From positions 1-62,210 of the forward strand of contig JAHHTN010000003.1 in NCBI GenBank assembly GCA_020024645.1: 62,210 bases of DNA. Reading direction: 5' to 3'. The notes beneath the pieces were generated by a model. It was not told the origin of the DNA and made no database searches. It saw only the letters and a list, made by a program, of their open reading frames with translations. The translations under genes were made by a program, and so were the position numbers. Positions within the stretch are counted from its first letter, which is position 1; each line of letters begins with the position of its first letter. This document shows, piece after piece, positions 49,291 through 58,400 of the stretch. This DNA comes from Faecalimonas sp. (GTDB taxonomy: Bacteria > Bacillota > Clostridia > Lachnospirales > Lachnospiraceae).

Positions 49291-51150
49291 TTATAATTTT
49301 GTTCCGTCTTTTGTTTCTCCACCTACTAATATGCCATTATAAAACTTCAAATAAGTGCCGTCTGAAAATTCAGCTGTTCCAGTTTTTGCAACTTGTCCGC
49401 CTGTATGCATATTTTTCGCTGATAAATGTAAGTTCTCTGCTCCTATAGTCACTTCCCCATTTCTCTTTAATGTGATTGTTGAAATTTTAGTTCCCCCATA
49501 ACATTGTATGGTAAGTCCATCGTTCAAATAGGATATAATGCCTGTTTTCACTCCATTTTCTCCATATATATTTAGATATCCATTGAAAAGTTCTATAGCC
49601 ATTTTATCTAATTCATTGTCTGATTTTATTCTTCCTGTACTTTTTATTCCATCTTTATCCCATCTTCCTTGTTCTCTTCCATCTTCACTTAGCATTGAAA
49701 GGATTCCATTTTCATTACCCATACCTCCCAATTCTAGAATTCCTCCTCGGATTCTATCTGCTAACATCGTTCCTGCGACTATCAGATCTGCAAAGAAGCC
49801 TTTTCCTGTTCCAAATGTTTTCCAATCCCATGTTCCATCTTGTTTTTTAGAATCAGCTATCATGAAGCCCATACTTCCCCAACACATTGCGCCATAAGAT
49901 TCAGATTCCATATCTAAATCTTCTGTCAGAAATGCCTTTTCTTTCGTTTTTTTTGCTTTTGTGGATTGTATATGCATTTGCGCTTTTACTCCGTCTAAAA
50001 TTCCGTATACTTTATTCGCTTTTAGTGTTCCATCTGGTCGTATTGTTTCCTCCACTTTTTGTATTGTTGATGATGTCTCTGTTAAAAAATTGTATTGGAA
50101 CTGTCCAATTTTTACGTTTATAACTTTTTTGGTTAAGCAATCATATTTCAAATAAATAACTCTTGCTTTTGTCGTTATATCTAATTTTGTGTGTTTACAA
50201 TCTACACTATCTCCCAAATGTACGCTTTCTATCAGTTCTAATTCTTCATATAAATCTGTGTTTTCTAGTAAAACCATATTTATATTTATCTCTACCTTTG
50301 GCGAATCTAATCCATTTTCGAATTGCTGTTGGCATTTCTTTTCTAGTTCTTTGTCAAATTCTTCTTGTGTAGTGCATACTATTGATTTTTCATCATCTTC
50401 GCTTGCATCTTCTATCATTTTTACATCTTCGAATTTCATTACTGCATTTTTTACATTTGGATATTTATATAAATTAGGCGAATCTATATATTTTTTCCCT
50501 TGCATTGTCCGTCCGTTATATCCTCTTGGATATATTCTCGTAACAACACTAGATGTGTCTACTTCCTCACTTATTCCATTCTCAGATATATTTTTACCAT
50601 ATCTAATTTTTATTTCCTTATTAGTTCCTATTTTTTTATTTATAGTAACCGAAAAATTATCAAATAAGGCTTCTCCACCCCATCTATTTAAAAAAGAATT
50701 TTCATCATCGCTAAATAGTGCTTCAACCAAATTTTTAGATTGATAATAAGCTGTTGTTCGTATTTTTATATCAGATTTTCCTGTATATTTTTTGTTTGAA
50801 GAACACATTATGTGTAATGCCTCTTCTCCCGTTCTGTCTGTTGGACGAACATCTTCCAAGAAGCAATCGTCTTTAGCATCAAAAAAAATAGGAATGAGAA
50901 CAGCCCTCACTCCTACTTCCGTCTTTTCTTTTCGTTTAATCCTGAATAATTGTTTTCCGTTAAAAGATGGCAATCTAACTACTGCTTCTTCTTGTATGTA
51001 TTTCCATCTTCCTTCCGAATCTATAGGATGTTCTATTTCTGCACTCCACGTACCATTAATTTCTGCTTCTATATTTGCACTTATCGGGAATAGTGTCATA
51101 TCTCCATTTTTGTCGAATTTATCATTTCCTGGGTTATATAAATCAATCAT
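49291..51150 (-). CDS. Phage tail protein Tal (prophage endopeptidase tail-like)
   Basis: 619 residues. The N-terminal 370 resemble the gp27-like hub of Tal/PblB (ANIEAEINGTWSAEIEHP and VVTRIYPRGYNGR, SVHLGDSVDCKHTKLDITTKARV); the C-terminal part is beta-rich with glycine turns (GVKTGIISYLNDGLTIQCYGG). No lysin domain is fused, in line with the separate hydrolase gene downstream. Starts one base inside the stop of Dit. Forms the tail tip. Confidence 0.87.
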   Translation of the reverse strand: MIDLYNPGNDKFDKNGDMTLFPISANIEAEINGTWSAEIEHPIDSEGRWKYIQEEAVVRLPSFNGKQLFRIKRKEKTEVGVRAVLIPIFFDAKDDCFLEDVRPTDRTGEEALHIMCSSNKKYTGKSDIKIRTTAYYQSKNLVEALFSDDENSFLNRWGGEALFDNFSVTINKKIGTNKEIKIRYGKNISENGISEEVDTSSVVTRIYPRGYNGRTMQGKKYIDSPNLYKYPNVKNAVMKFEDVKMIEDASEDDEKSIVCTTQEEFDKELEKKCQQQFENGLDSPKVEININMVLLENTDLYEELELIESVHLGDSVDCKHTKLDITTKARVIYLKYDCLTKKVINVKIGQFQYNFLTETSSTIQKVEETIRPDGTLKANKVYGILDGVKAQMHIQSTKAKKTKEKAFLTEDLDMESESYGAMCWGSMGFMIADSKKQDGTWDWKTFGTGKGFFADLIVAGTMLADRIRGGILELGGMGNENGILSMLSEDGREQGRWDKDGIKSTGRIKSDNELDKMAIELFNGYLNIYGENGVKTGIISYLNDGLTIQCYGGTKISTITLKRNGEVTIGAENLHLSAKNMHTGGQVAKTGTAEFSDGTYLKFYNGILVGGETKDGTKL

Positions 51151-51836
51151 TATTTTCTCCTCCAGTTTGGTATCGTTTTTAATTCAAACCCTTCTGAAAT
51201 TTCTATAGTATTTACACCGTGTTTTAGATACAACTCATCATATTCTCCTTTTACACTAGTGTTCAGTAGGTTTTCTTTGAATGCAATTTGTTTTTCAGTA
51301 TCGATTACAATATTTCCTTCACACGTCCCAGTAAATTTATTTCCATTTACCCGCAACTCGAACATTCCACTTCCTCTCAATATGTACGTTGGTTTTGATG
51401 TAAGATATGGATTTAGAGTTATTTCTTCAGTATCATGTTCTGTAAGACCACTTTTTAAATACCTAAGACCGTCTCGTGTTGTGAAAACCACATCAATAAC
51501 TCCAATTTTTTCTGTAAGCATTTGATTTTCACCAATTTCTACTTTCGCTACTCTATAATAATAATCTGGAGCATTCGAAAATATTAAATTCCCACCTTTG
51601 CTTAGACAATTTTGTAATTCAGACCATGTTTCAAACCAGTTTTCCTTTTTCCCTATATAATTTAATTGCACACTAAATTCTGTAGGCTCAAATTCTCCTG
51701 TATATTCGCACACTAACCCAAAACCGCTAACATTCTGTGTTATGATTTTTTCTTTTGCTGGTGGAAAGGCTGGGAGCTCTTTTACAAAAATTTTGTACTC
51801 TGATAAATTCTTTTCATTGTATTCCAAATTAAACAT
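51150..51836 (-). CDS. Distal tail protein Dit (siphovirus tail component)
   Basis: 228 residues. Hexameric hub between tube and tip. MFNLEYNEKNLSEYKIFVKEL and an N domain with FEPTEFSVQLNYIGKKENW, then a galectin-like C domain (TYILRGSGMFELRVNGNKF, NTIEISEGFELKTI). Overlaps the tape-measure stop by eight bases. Identified by size, fold pattern and place between TMP and Tal. Confidence 0.87.
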   Translation of the reverse strand: MFNLEYNEKNLSEYKIFVKELPAFPPAKEKIITQNVSGFGLVCEYTGEFEPTEFSVQLNYIGKKENWFETWSELQNCLSKGGNLIFSNAPDYYYRVAKVEIGENQMLTEKIGVIDVVFTTRDGLRYLKSGLTEHDTEEITLNPYLTSKPTYILRGSGMFELRVNGNKFTGTCEGNIVIDTEKQIAFKENLLNTSVKGEYDELYLKHGVNTIEISEGFELKTIPNWRRK

Positions 51837-54006
51837 ATTGCCTTCCCTTCATCCCCTTCATATTCATTGCCTTTTCAGACATTTTTTTAATTACCATTTC
51901 TGTCAATACCTCTGCAATTTTTCTATCTCCCAGGTATATATTATTTTCTGCTACCAATTTAATTTCTTTTAATGCCTCAACAAACACTTTTACTAAGTTT
52001 TCATTGTTTCCTTGCATTTCTTCCCGTATGTAATTCTTTAGTAGTGCAATTGGAAGTACTGCTTCTGGCCCTGCTTCTCCTCCACCCATTAGTGAATCTC
52101 CGTTTTTTCCAAAAATTGTAGGACTTTTTAAAATACCACCTTTCGCATACCAATCTATACTTAAACTTGGAACGCTCGGCGGACTTAAACTGAAACTCCC
52201 CTTCATTTTAAAATGCGGTAATTTGATTTTAGGCAATTTCCATTCGAAATCAAATATATCTTTCATCCAATCTACTGCTCCACCTAATACTTTCTTTATT
52301 TTAGAAAAGATTTTATCTACACCTTCTCTAAACCAATCGCATTTGTTATAGAGAGTGATAAACGCTGCTATTAATCCTCCTACTACAGTTATTACTACTC
52401 CTATGGGATTTGCGCTTAATATCGCCCACACAAACTTCGCACCTGTTCCTACTGTTTTTAGGATTCCTGGTACCTTTCCTGCGACCGTAATAACTTTAGA
52501 CGTTAATGTTATTATTTTCATTGTACTCCCAGCCAATGTTCCAAATATAATTAACAACGGACCTATCGCTACAACTAATAATCCAATTGTAACGATTGTT
52601 TGCTTTTGTCCTTCGTCTAATTTTCCAAACCAATTCGAAAATGCTTGTACCTTTTCTGTTAACATGTTTATAATAGGCGCTAAAACTTCAAATAACTGTC
52701 CGGCTAATTGAGAGCCAGCAACCTTTAATTGATTTGTCGACGTTTTCATTTTATCCCACGGATCTTGTGTTGTCTGCCACGTATCATTTACCGTTTGCCC
52801 ATAATTTGAAAGCGTGTCAGAAAGATTTTCAAGTGATAATCTCCCGCTTCTTATTGCATCAACCATTTGTACCGCTCCTTTTGTTCCGAACGTCTCTGAT
52901 GCAATGTTTATAGCCTCTGTTTCTGTTTTGGCTTTTTGAATAGATATTATAATTTTTTTAATTGATTCATCTGCAGATAAACCGTCTTTAGCCATATTTG
53001 TTATTGACTTTTGCATTCCTTTTAATGCTACTGAAGCATCTACACCGTTCTCTTCGAATTGTGCCAATAAATTTATGCTCTCTTCCATCCCAAACCCTAA
53101 CTCTTTTAATGTTGCACTGTTCTGACTTAACGAGTTCTGTAAGACGTCTGCACCAATTCCTGTTTCCTGCGCTCTTTTCGTGATTATCCCTAAAACTTCC
53201 GATACATTTTTAGTATCTATTCCAAATTGTGTCATGATTTTATCAGTAGTTCCTATGGATGTATTTAAATCCACATCGTTTATTTCTGCAAATTTTAAAA
53301 ATACCTCTGATGTCTTTTTTAATTCTTCTCCAGTACTTGCAAATCTTGTATTAACTTCTCCTACAGCAGTTCCTACATCTGTCATTTCTGTTGGCATACT
53401 TCCAAACACTTCATCAGCAACTTTATTCATTTCTTCTAGAGCGTCTCCCGTTGCTCCTGTCTTAGTAATAATAATATCGTATCCTTCATCAAGTTCCATT
53501 GCTGATTTAATGGCCAGTCCACCTATTGCTGCTATAGGTGCTGAAACTCTTGTAGACAACTTTTTCCCTGCATCTGTCGCCTTTGCTCCTATTGCTTCTA
53601 TTTTCTTTGCATACTCTTCTATTTGTAAAGTTCCTGACTTTAATTTTTCATTTACTTCTGCAAGCCCTTTTTCATATGAAGAAAGCGTTGCTTTTGTATT
53701 ATTTAATTCTGTTCGTTTCTTTGCAATAGCAGCTTCATCTCTTTTTTCTGCGCCTTCTAATTCATTTAACTGTTCTTTTAAAATTAACACTTTGTCAGCA
53801 TAGTCTTTAGTCTGCTTTGCCAAATACTCTTGCCTGTCTTTTAATTTATCTGCTGCTTTTGTTGATTCGTCCCACTGACTTTTTGCTAATTTAAAAGAGG
53901 AGCGATTTTCTTGCACAGCTGCATTAACTTCTTTTAAGCTCTTTTTGAAATCAACTGCACCATCTGCTTTAAATACAAGCCCGACTCGTTTTAATTCATC
54001 TGCCAT
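51829..54006 (-). CDS. Phage tail tape measure protein
   Basis: 725 residues, sets tail length. Coiled coil at about 40-140, then the family core TPIAAIGGLAIKSAMELDE-like (APIAAIGGLAIKSAMELDEGYD), TGATGDALEEMNKVADEVFG and LLAQFEENGVDASVALKGMQK; three hydrophobic stretches near 460-560 and a lytic-looking but short C part (GGEAGPEAVLPIALLKNYI). It is the shortest usual size for siphophage tape measures. ATG 54006 overlaps the end of the GT frame by 16 bases. Confidence 0.92.
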   Translation of the reverse strand: MADELKRVGLVFKADGAVDFKKSLKEVNAAVQENRSSFKLAKSQWDESTKAADKLKDRQEYLAKQTKDYADKVLILKEQLNELEGAEKRDEAAIAKKRTELNNTKATLSSYEKGLAEVNEKLKSGTLQIEEYAKKIEAIGAKATDAGKKLSTRVSAPIAAIGGLAIKSAMELDEGYDIIITKTGATGDALEEMNKVADEVFGSMPTEMTDVGTAVGEVNTRFASTGEELKKTSEVFLKFAEINDVDLNTSIGTTDKIMTQFGIDTKNVSEVLGIITKRAQETGIGADVLQNSLSQNSATLKELGFGMEESINLLAQFEENGVDASVALKGMQKSITNMAKDGLSADESIKKIIISIQKAKTETEAINIASETFGTKGAVQMVDAIRSGRLSLENLSDTLSNYGQTVNDTWQTTQDPWDKMKTSTNQLKVAGSQLAGQLFEVLAPIINMLTEKVQAFSNWFGKLDEGQKQTIVTIGLLVVAIGPLLIIFGTLAGSTMKIITLTSKVITVAGKVPGILKTVGTGAKFVWAILSANPIGVVITVVGGLIAAFITLYNKCDWFREGVDKIFSKIKKVLGGAVDWMKDIFDFEWKLPKIKLPHFKMKGSFSLSPPSVPSLSIDWYAKGGILKSPTIFGKNGDSLMGGGEAGPEAVLPIALLKNYIREEMQGNNENLVKVFVEALKEIKLVAENNIYLGDRKIAEVLTEMVIKKMSEKAMNMKGMKGRQYV

Positions 54007-54170
54007 TTGTTCGCTTCTCTTTCTTTAAATATTCCATAGCATTCATTAAAAAAAATGGGATCGGAATTAAAAAACTCTTCTTCCGACATTCCCATTTCTC
54101 TCGCACATACCATATATTCAGCCCAATTTATTTCTGATAAATCACTTTCATATTCTTCTTGCTCGTTTCT
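53991..54170 (-). CDS. Tail assembly chaperone T segment (made only as GT fusion)
   Basis: Frame -1 to the G gene, entered at the slippery A run; it encodes RNEQEEYESDLSEINWAEYM followed by VCAREMGMSEEEFFNSDPIF and ends KWQMN, 59 residues after the shift. It has no start codon or ribosome site of its own, as expected for a frameshift product. The GT fusion loads onto the tape measure while G coats it. Homologous phages use the same arrangement. Confidence 0.85.
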   Translation of the reverse strand, partial: RNEQEEYESDLSEINWAEYMVCAREMGMSEEEFFNSDPIFFNECYGIFKEREANKWQMN

Positions 54171-54481
54171 TTTTTTTTACTTTTTTCTAAATGCTTTTCA
54201 AATGCATCAATGATTTTTTGCAAATCTTCTACATCTGGAGGTACTAATTCCAGTGCCTCATCAAATGTTACTTTTTTTCCATTACTTCGCAGAATAGCAT
54301 AAATAATTTTTGCTGATAACTCCATTTGTTCGAAATCTGTTATAGTACATTTTTTATCTTGCTTCCTTTGAATTTTTTTCATTAATTTGCTTCCGCCACA
54401 TTGTGTCAAATAATAAATTGTTCCAAAATTTATTTTCACTTCTAATCTTGTTCCATCTGTTAATGTTATAAAATTATCCAT
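54128..54481 (-). CDS. Tail assembly chaperone G
   Basis: 117 residues: MDNFITLTDGTRLEVKINFG, CTITDFEQMELSAKIIYAIL, and a lysine-rich end (EKSKKKETSKKN). It lies between the major tail protein and tape measure, the fixed position of gpG. Near its end is a run of nine A, at which a share of ribosomes slips back one base to make GT. Translation to the normal stop is the more common product in known phages. Confidence 0.85.
   Translation of the reverse strand: MDNFITLTDGTRLEVKINFGTIYYLTQCGGSKLMKKIQRKQDKKCTITDFEQMELSAKIIYAILRSNGKKVTFDEALELVPPDVEDLQKIIDAFEKHLEKSKKKETSKKNMKVIYQK
54170..54176 (-). promoter_or_regulatory. -1 programmed frameshift site (A AAA AAA)
   Basis: In the G frame the codons are AGT AAA AAA AAA GAA; the second and third AAA preceded by A give the heptamer A AAA AAA on the minus strand (run of nine A, 54170-54178). 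The -1 frame is open from here for 59 codons to 53991. Confidence 0.82.
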
Positions 54482-54493
54482 TTCACACCTCTT

Positions 54494-55123
54494 TTATCGT
54501 GCCACTCCTGCTGCAGTTTTTAAATCTTCTGCAGTAAGAATAGGTTTTGCAAAGAATTTTTCTTCTGTTAATCCTTCAGGAAATCCAGTTACACTTGAAT
54601 CAACATAAGCTTTAATATTGCCTGCAGAATCGAATGGGTACGCTGATATTTTTACTGTGTCCGTTTGTTCTGCAAATTTTTCTGTTTTAGTGGATGCTTC
54701 ATCCGAATTTTCCGTTAGTTTACATTTAGGATACCATTCCATTCTTATTTTCCCGCGTTTTAATTTTACTACTTTTCCGTATGCAAAATATGGTCTACTT
54801 CCTCCAGAACCTGATAGAATCAAGCCTCCTACATCAACCTTTTCTCCTCTCATTTTTGCAAGGGTATCCGCTGGGAACGCAATCACTTCTACTTCGATTG
54901 TTGTGTTCCCTGATGTTGAATCTGAATCGTAAACTACACCACTTGCATATGCCACTTCACTACTCATGTTTTCAGACACTTTTACTTTTTTTACTACCTC
55001 TGTTTTTTCTACATCCGTTTCAAATTTATTTTGCCAATCTCCATCTTCTGTTTGTGTTGTAAAACATACATACTGTGCACCAACCGTTTCCTTCATTGGT
55101 GGTTTTTTTGTTGTGATTCCCAT
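54494..55123 (-). CDS. Major tail protein
   Basis: 209 residues, tube subunit, rich in beta strands: YVCFTTQTEDGDWQNKFE, VIAFPADTLAKMRGEKVDVG, GGSRPYFAYGKVVKLKRGK and a C part SAYPFDSAGNIKAYVDSSV. Similar to the phi13-type major tail protein. The frame runs upstream to 55177, but AGGAGG seven bases before ATG 55123 decides the start. Its high expression would fit the strong ribosome site. Confidence 0.88.
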   Translation of the reverse strand: MGITTKKPPMKETVGAQYVCFTTQTEDGDWQNKFETDVEKTEVVKKVKVSENMSSEVAYASGVVYDSDSTSGNTTIEVEVIAFPADTLAKMRGEKVDVGGLILSGSGGSRPYFAYGKVVKLKRGKIRMEWYPKCKLTENSDEASTKTEKFAEQTDTVKISAYPFDSAGNIKAYVDSSVTGFPEGLTEEKFFAKPILTAEDLKTAAGVAR

Positions 55124-55127
55124 CCTC

Positions 55128-55490
55128 TTACCTCCTATATATTTCTTTTGCCATTTTTTCATAATACTTGTTTGCATTTCTTTTAAACGTTCTTGCCAAA
55201 TGCCCCTGACCTTCCATTTTTTTAGTACCTTTTTCTAGCATAGGTCCGTAATACTTTCCCCAGCCTACAACTACTTCTTTCCCTTCTTTTCGTGACGTGA
55301 TAGTGTCTAACAAATGCGTGTACCCTGATTTTGTTACTTTTGAGCGTGGTTTAGGTGAATTTTTTATATCTTTACATAGTTCATCTGCTCCTATCTGTAA
55401 AATTTCATCTACTCTTCCATCTATGTCATCAAAATTTTTTAGTAAATCTGAAAACTCGTCAAACCCTGAAAAAAATTCATCATAACTCAT
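55128..55490 (-). CDS. HK97 gp10-family head-tail protein
   Basis: 120 residues. MSYDEFFSGFDEFSDLLKNF (helical), TKSGYTHLLDTITSRKEGKEVVVG and KYYGPMLEKGTKKMEGQGHLARTF, with the family's arginine/lysine-rich middle. It is the tail-completion/neck protein that precedes the major tail protein in HK97-type phages. Overlaps the tail terminator gene by four bases. Confidence 0.85.
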   Translation of the reverse strand: MSYDEFFSGFDEFSDLLKNFDDIDGRVDEILQIGADELCKDIKNSPKPRSKVTKSGYTHLLDTITSRKEGKEVVVGWGKYYGPMLEKGTKKMEGQGHLARTFKRNANKYYEKMAKEIYRR

Positions 55491-55834
55491 ACGTCTGTAT
55501 CGTCTTCTACTTCCAAACTAAAATATGTATGCCACGTTTTACTAAATACAGGGTCATTTTCAACATATTCATGATAGAACTCAGGTCTATATCCTTGTTC
55601 TCTCAATTTCTTTTTCAGTTCAATAAATTTTTCATGACGTGGAATTTTTGCAAAAAGTGAAATTTGATACGTAAATACCGTAGTATATGTTTCATCTGAT
55701 GCCACTTTTTCTACTTCTGTATAAGGCCAATATACAATCCTTGGGTATTTTCCCTTATTACTCTCGCTTGTTATTCCTTCATTAACTCCAATTCCTAAAC
55801 TATGAAGTAATTCGCTTAATTCACTTTTTTTCAT
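55487..55834 (-). CDS. Phage tail terminator protein
   Basis: 115 residues between the head-closure gene and gp10, the place of the tail terminator. Sequence: RIVYWPYTEVEKVASDETYT, YQISLFAKIPRHEKFIELK, HTYFSLEVEDDTDV. The alternating beta and helix pattern fits the terminator fold. The call rests on position as much as on sequence. Confidence 0.72.
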   Translation of the reverse strand: MKKSELSELLHSLGIGVNEGITSESNKGKYPRIVYWPYTEVEKVASDETYTTVFTYQISLFAKIPRHEKFIELKKKLREQGYRPEFYHEYVENDPVFSKTWHTYFSLEVEDDTDV

Positions 55835-56178
55835 TGTATTCTCATCTCCTCTTCAGGACTTACTAATGTTAGCTCTGTTTCGGGAAATCCCTCTTTTGAT
55901 GTTACATGTGTTGCATTAAATACTTTATGTTTGATTCCATCAATCACACATACATTATTACTACTTATCCCTTTGTATTTCGGCACTCTAATTTTCATTG
56001 TAATTTCTTTTCCACCCTGGTTAAATTCATATTTCAGCCTATCAAATACAGAAATTTCTCTATACCATATAGGAGACATGTTTTTAGGTTTTAAAATCAC
56101 TTCTGGATAATCCTTGCTTTCATCTTGTGTTATTTCGTATAACTCTAATGCTCCATCTGTATACTCTGGTACTCTCAT
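55831..56178 (-). CDS. Phage head closure / head-tail adaptor protein
   Basis: 115 residues starting MRVPEYTDGALELYEITQDE; a stop codon of the connector gene overlaps the ATG (TAATG). GGAGG seven bases before ATG 56178 sets the start rather than 56205. Basic C part TMKIRVPKYKGISSNNVCV and TLVSPEEEMRIQ. The third gene after the capsid is normally the head closure (SPP1 gp16-like) protein. Confidence 0.72.
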   Translation of the reverse strand: MRVPEYTDGALELYEITQDESKDYPEVILKPKNMSPIWYREISVFDRLKYEFNQGGKEITMKIRVPKYKGISSNNVCVIDGIKHKVFNATHVTSKEGFPETELTLVSPEEEMRIQ

Positions 56179-56438
56179 TATCGTACCTCCGTTCCTAATT
56201 GCCATGACACTATTAAGTTTTCATAATTTTTTTCCCATTCGTCAATCTTGTGGTGATACGCATAATAGATGTATGTTTTTAATAACATCTTATATGTTTC
56301 ATCGTTTTTAGTATCTGCAATAGGGTTTAAACTTTTTAATCTCGTTTCTCCTTCTATTGCATAACTTTTAATTCCTTCGTCCGAAAAATACGGAGGAATT
56401 TGATATTCCTCTCGTACTCGGATAATTAATTCCTCCAT
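56178..56438 (-). CDS. Phage head-tail connector (DNA-packaging, gp6-like)
   Basis: 86 residues, all helical: MEELIIRVREEYQIPPYFSD, LLKTYIYYAYHHKIDEWEKNYE. First gene after the major capsid protein, with the IxxYAxxGxxRLxxLNP pattern of gp6-like adaptors that form the ring under the portal. Ribosome site AGGAG. Confidence 0.78.
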   Translation of the reverse strand: MEELIIRVREEYQIPPYFSDEGIKSYAIEGETRLKSLNPIADTKNDETYKMLLKTYIYYAYHHKIDEWEKNYENLIVSWQLGTEVR

Positions 56439-56451
56439 TTACCTTCTCCTA

Positions 56452-57597
56452 TTATTTTGCGGCTGGTTGTGTTACTTGATTCACTGGAAGAACATACTCT
56501 TCTAATTTTGTAACATCAAATACCACTGCGCAATTATCATCATCAGCTCTTCCGTTTGCATAACATTTTCCAATAACAAGATCTGCATCTTCCATCGCTT
56601 TTGTTTCGGAATATTCATTAAATTTCACACCGGAAATTCCCATAGTATAGACACCTTTTAAAGTAAAGATACCGGTTCCCTGTGGGCAATTCGCATCAAC
56701 GTGTTTTACGATCGGCATAAATGATGTATCTTTGTATCCACCAGTTAACGCTTCTCCATATAAGCAAGGATCAACATATTCTGCTTCGTCTAGTGGATTA
56801 CAAATAAGATGTAATTCTGTTACTTTTCTTTTACCATTATTTGATAACGTCTTTCTTACTTCTACTAATCCTTTAGGTGAAAATTTTTTCACTGTTTGAA
56901 TTTTTGTTTTTGCCTGTGCAGTTCCGGAGCTTGTAAATGTTTCCAATTTCTTTGTAATTCCAACAGGTCCTGTTTTTCCGTCTCCATTCAAATAACCATC
57001 TACTAGACCATCTTGCATAGCCTCTGCAAGTATTGCTCTGAAATATTTGTCTACAAATGGAAGCGCCAATTCTCTAATTGCTTTCGGTATCACCATGAAC
57101 ACCGTTAATTTATGTTGTTCTAAGTCAATTCCCTTAATCGTAGCTGATAACTCTCCTGTAATGGCTTCTGTTAACTCATTGCCCCATGCGGCTTTTCCAG
57201 AATGTGTTCCTGTAAGCCAATGTTTTACATCCGCCGGAGCAAAATTCACAAGTGTTAAGATATCACTTTTCGCTTTAATATCTTCCATTGTTCTATCGAT
57301 TATAGATGTTGGAAGAATATCAATTTGTTTTGCTGTGATTGCCTGGTATACCCCGTCTTTGATTTTTCCATAAAACTCATTTTCTTCTTTACTTAACGTA
57401 TGTAATCCAAGCGATTTTCTGTAATTCTCATCTGCTGCTGCTCTGGCGTTCTCTTCTACCAATTCTTTAATCAGCCCATCGTTTTTTGCTTCAATAATCA
57501 TTTCTGCCGCTTCATAAATAGCTGCACTTTTATCTTCTGCGCTTTCCAAAAGTTCTCTTACTTTCTGCTTTAATTCTTTGTTTCCATCAATAATCAT
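56452..57597 (-). CDS. Major capsid protein (HK97 fold)
   Basis: 381 residues. An N-terminal helical delta-like scaffold (about 1-85) precedes the HK97 core: YQAITAKQIDILPTSIIDRT, AWGNELTEAITGELSATIKG, KAIRELALPFVDKYFRAIL and GVKFNEYSETKAMEDADLVI. The ATG overlaps the protease stop by four bases. The encoded protease probably removes the N-terminal part. The lysine/asparagine pair for crosslinking cannot be judged by eye. Confidence 0.93.
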   Translation of the reverse strand: MIIDGNKELKQKVRELLESAEDKSAAIYEAAEMIIEAKNDGLIKELVEENARAAADENYRKSLGLHTLSKEENEFYGKIKDGVYQAITAKQIDILPTSIIDRTMEDIKAKSDILTLVNFAPADVKHWLTGTHSGKAAWGNELTEAITGELSATIKGIDLEQHKLTVFMVIPKAIRELALPFVDKYFRAILAEAMQDGLVDGYLNGDGKTGPVGITKKLETFTSSGTAQAKTKIQTVKKFSPKGLVEVRKTLSNNGKRKVTELHLICNPLDEAEYVDPCLYGEALTGGYKDTSFMPIVKHVDANCPQGTGIFTLKGVYTMGISGVKFNEYSETKAMEDADLVIGKCYANGRADDDNCAVVFDVTKLEEYVLPVNQVTQPAAK

Positions 57598-58337
57598 TTT
57601 TTACCTCCATTAAAAAAAGCACTCCATCCAGTGCTTGTTTTTTCTTCTTTCTTTTCCAATAATTCTACAACTTTCCTTGCAATTTCATCTGAATCCACTT
57701 GAAGAATCTCACTCAAGTCAATTGATTCCATTTCCAAATTAGATACGCTTAATATCTTATTCCTGATGCTCATCTGCGCAGACTGATTTACACCTTTTTC
57801 TTCGTCTTCGTAAATACTTGTAGCAAAACCATACTCTACCGCTTTTTCTGCAGTTATCCATGTTTCTTCATCCATCATTTTTTTGACTTCATCCTCTGTA
57901 ATGGATGCACAGTTCATATAAGCATTTACCGAAGCTTGTGTAATAGTGTCTAAATCATCTGCCTGCTTGCGAAATTCTGCAGCATTTCCCTGTCCATAAG
58001 TCCACGCATTATGAATCATCAACAAAGAAGCACTGTTCATAATTCTTTTATCGCCTGCCATAAAAATTACAGATGCTGCCGAGCATGCAAATCCATCGCA
58101 ATAAGTTGTTACTTTTGCTTTACTATTTTTCAATACATTGTAAATGGCCAATCCTTCTGAAACTGCTCCACCATTCGAATTAATATGTACATTCAATTCA
58201 TCTGCGTCTAGTTCGGCTAACTCTTGTACTATTCCATAGGCATCTCTATCTTTATCCCTCCACGGATAAGATGTAATTGTCCCGAAAATGTACAGATCTG
58301 CTTTGTTTTCTTTTCTTTCTAAAGCGTAATACTTCAC
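57594..58337 (-). CDS. ClpP-like head maturation protease
   Basis: 247 residues of ClpP fold: FGTITSYPWRDKDRDAYG, NVHINSNGGAVSEGLAIYN, the serine motif GFACSAASVIFMAG near 85-95, catalytic histidine in LLMIHNAWTYG and an acidic site later (MDEETWITAEKAVEYGFA). It cleaves the capsid N domain during head assembly. Gene order portal-protease-capsid is classic HK97. Confidence 0.93.
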   Translation of the reverse strand: MKYYALERKENKADLYIFGTITSYPWRDKDRDAYGIVQELAELDADELNVHINSNGGAVSEGLAIYNVLKNSKAKVTTYCDGFACSAASVIFMAGDKRIMNSASLLMIHNAWTYGQGNAAEFRKQADDLDTITQASVNAYMNCASITEDEVKKMMDEETWITAEKAVEYGFATSIYEDEEKGVNQSAQMSIRNKILSVSNLEMESIDLSEILQVDSDEIARKVVELLEKKEEKTSTGWSAFFNGGKK

Positions 58338-58400
58338 TTCTTTCTCTCCTCTCTTATATTTGCTATTTAACCCATAACTGGGAGAAGCTAGATCACCTCC

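Noticed and set aside
53180..53803. 207-codon plus-strand open frame opposite the tape measure gene
   Set aside because: Antisense shadow of the tape-measure coding strand, rich in Ser, Phe and Pro, without a ribosome site or recognisable domain.
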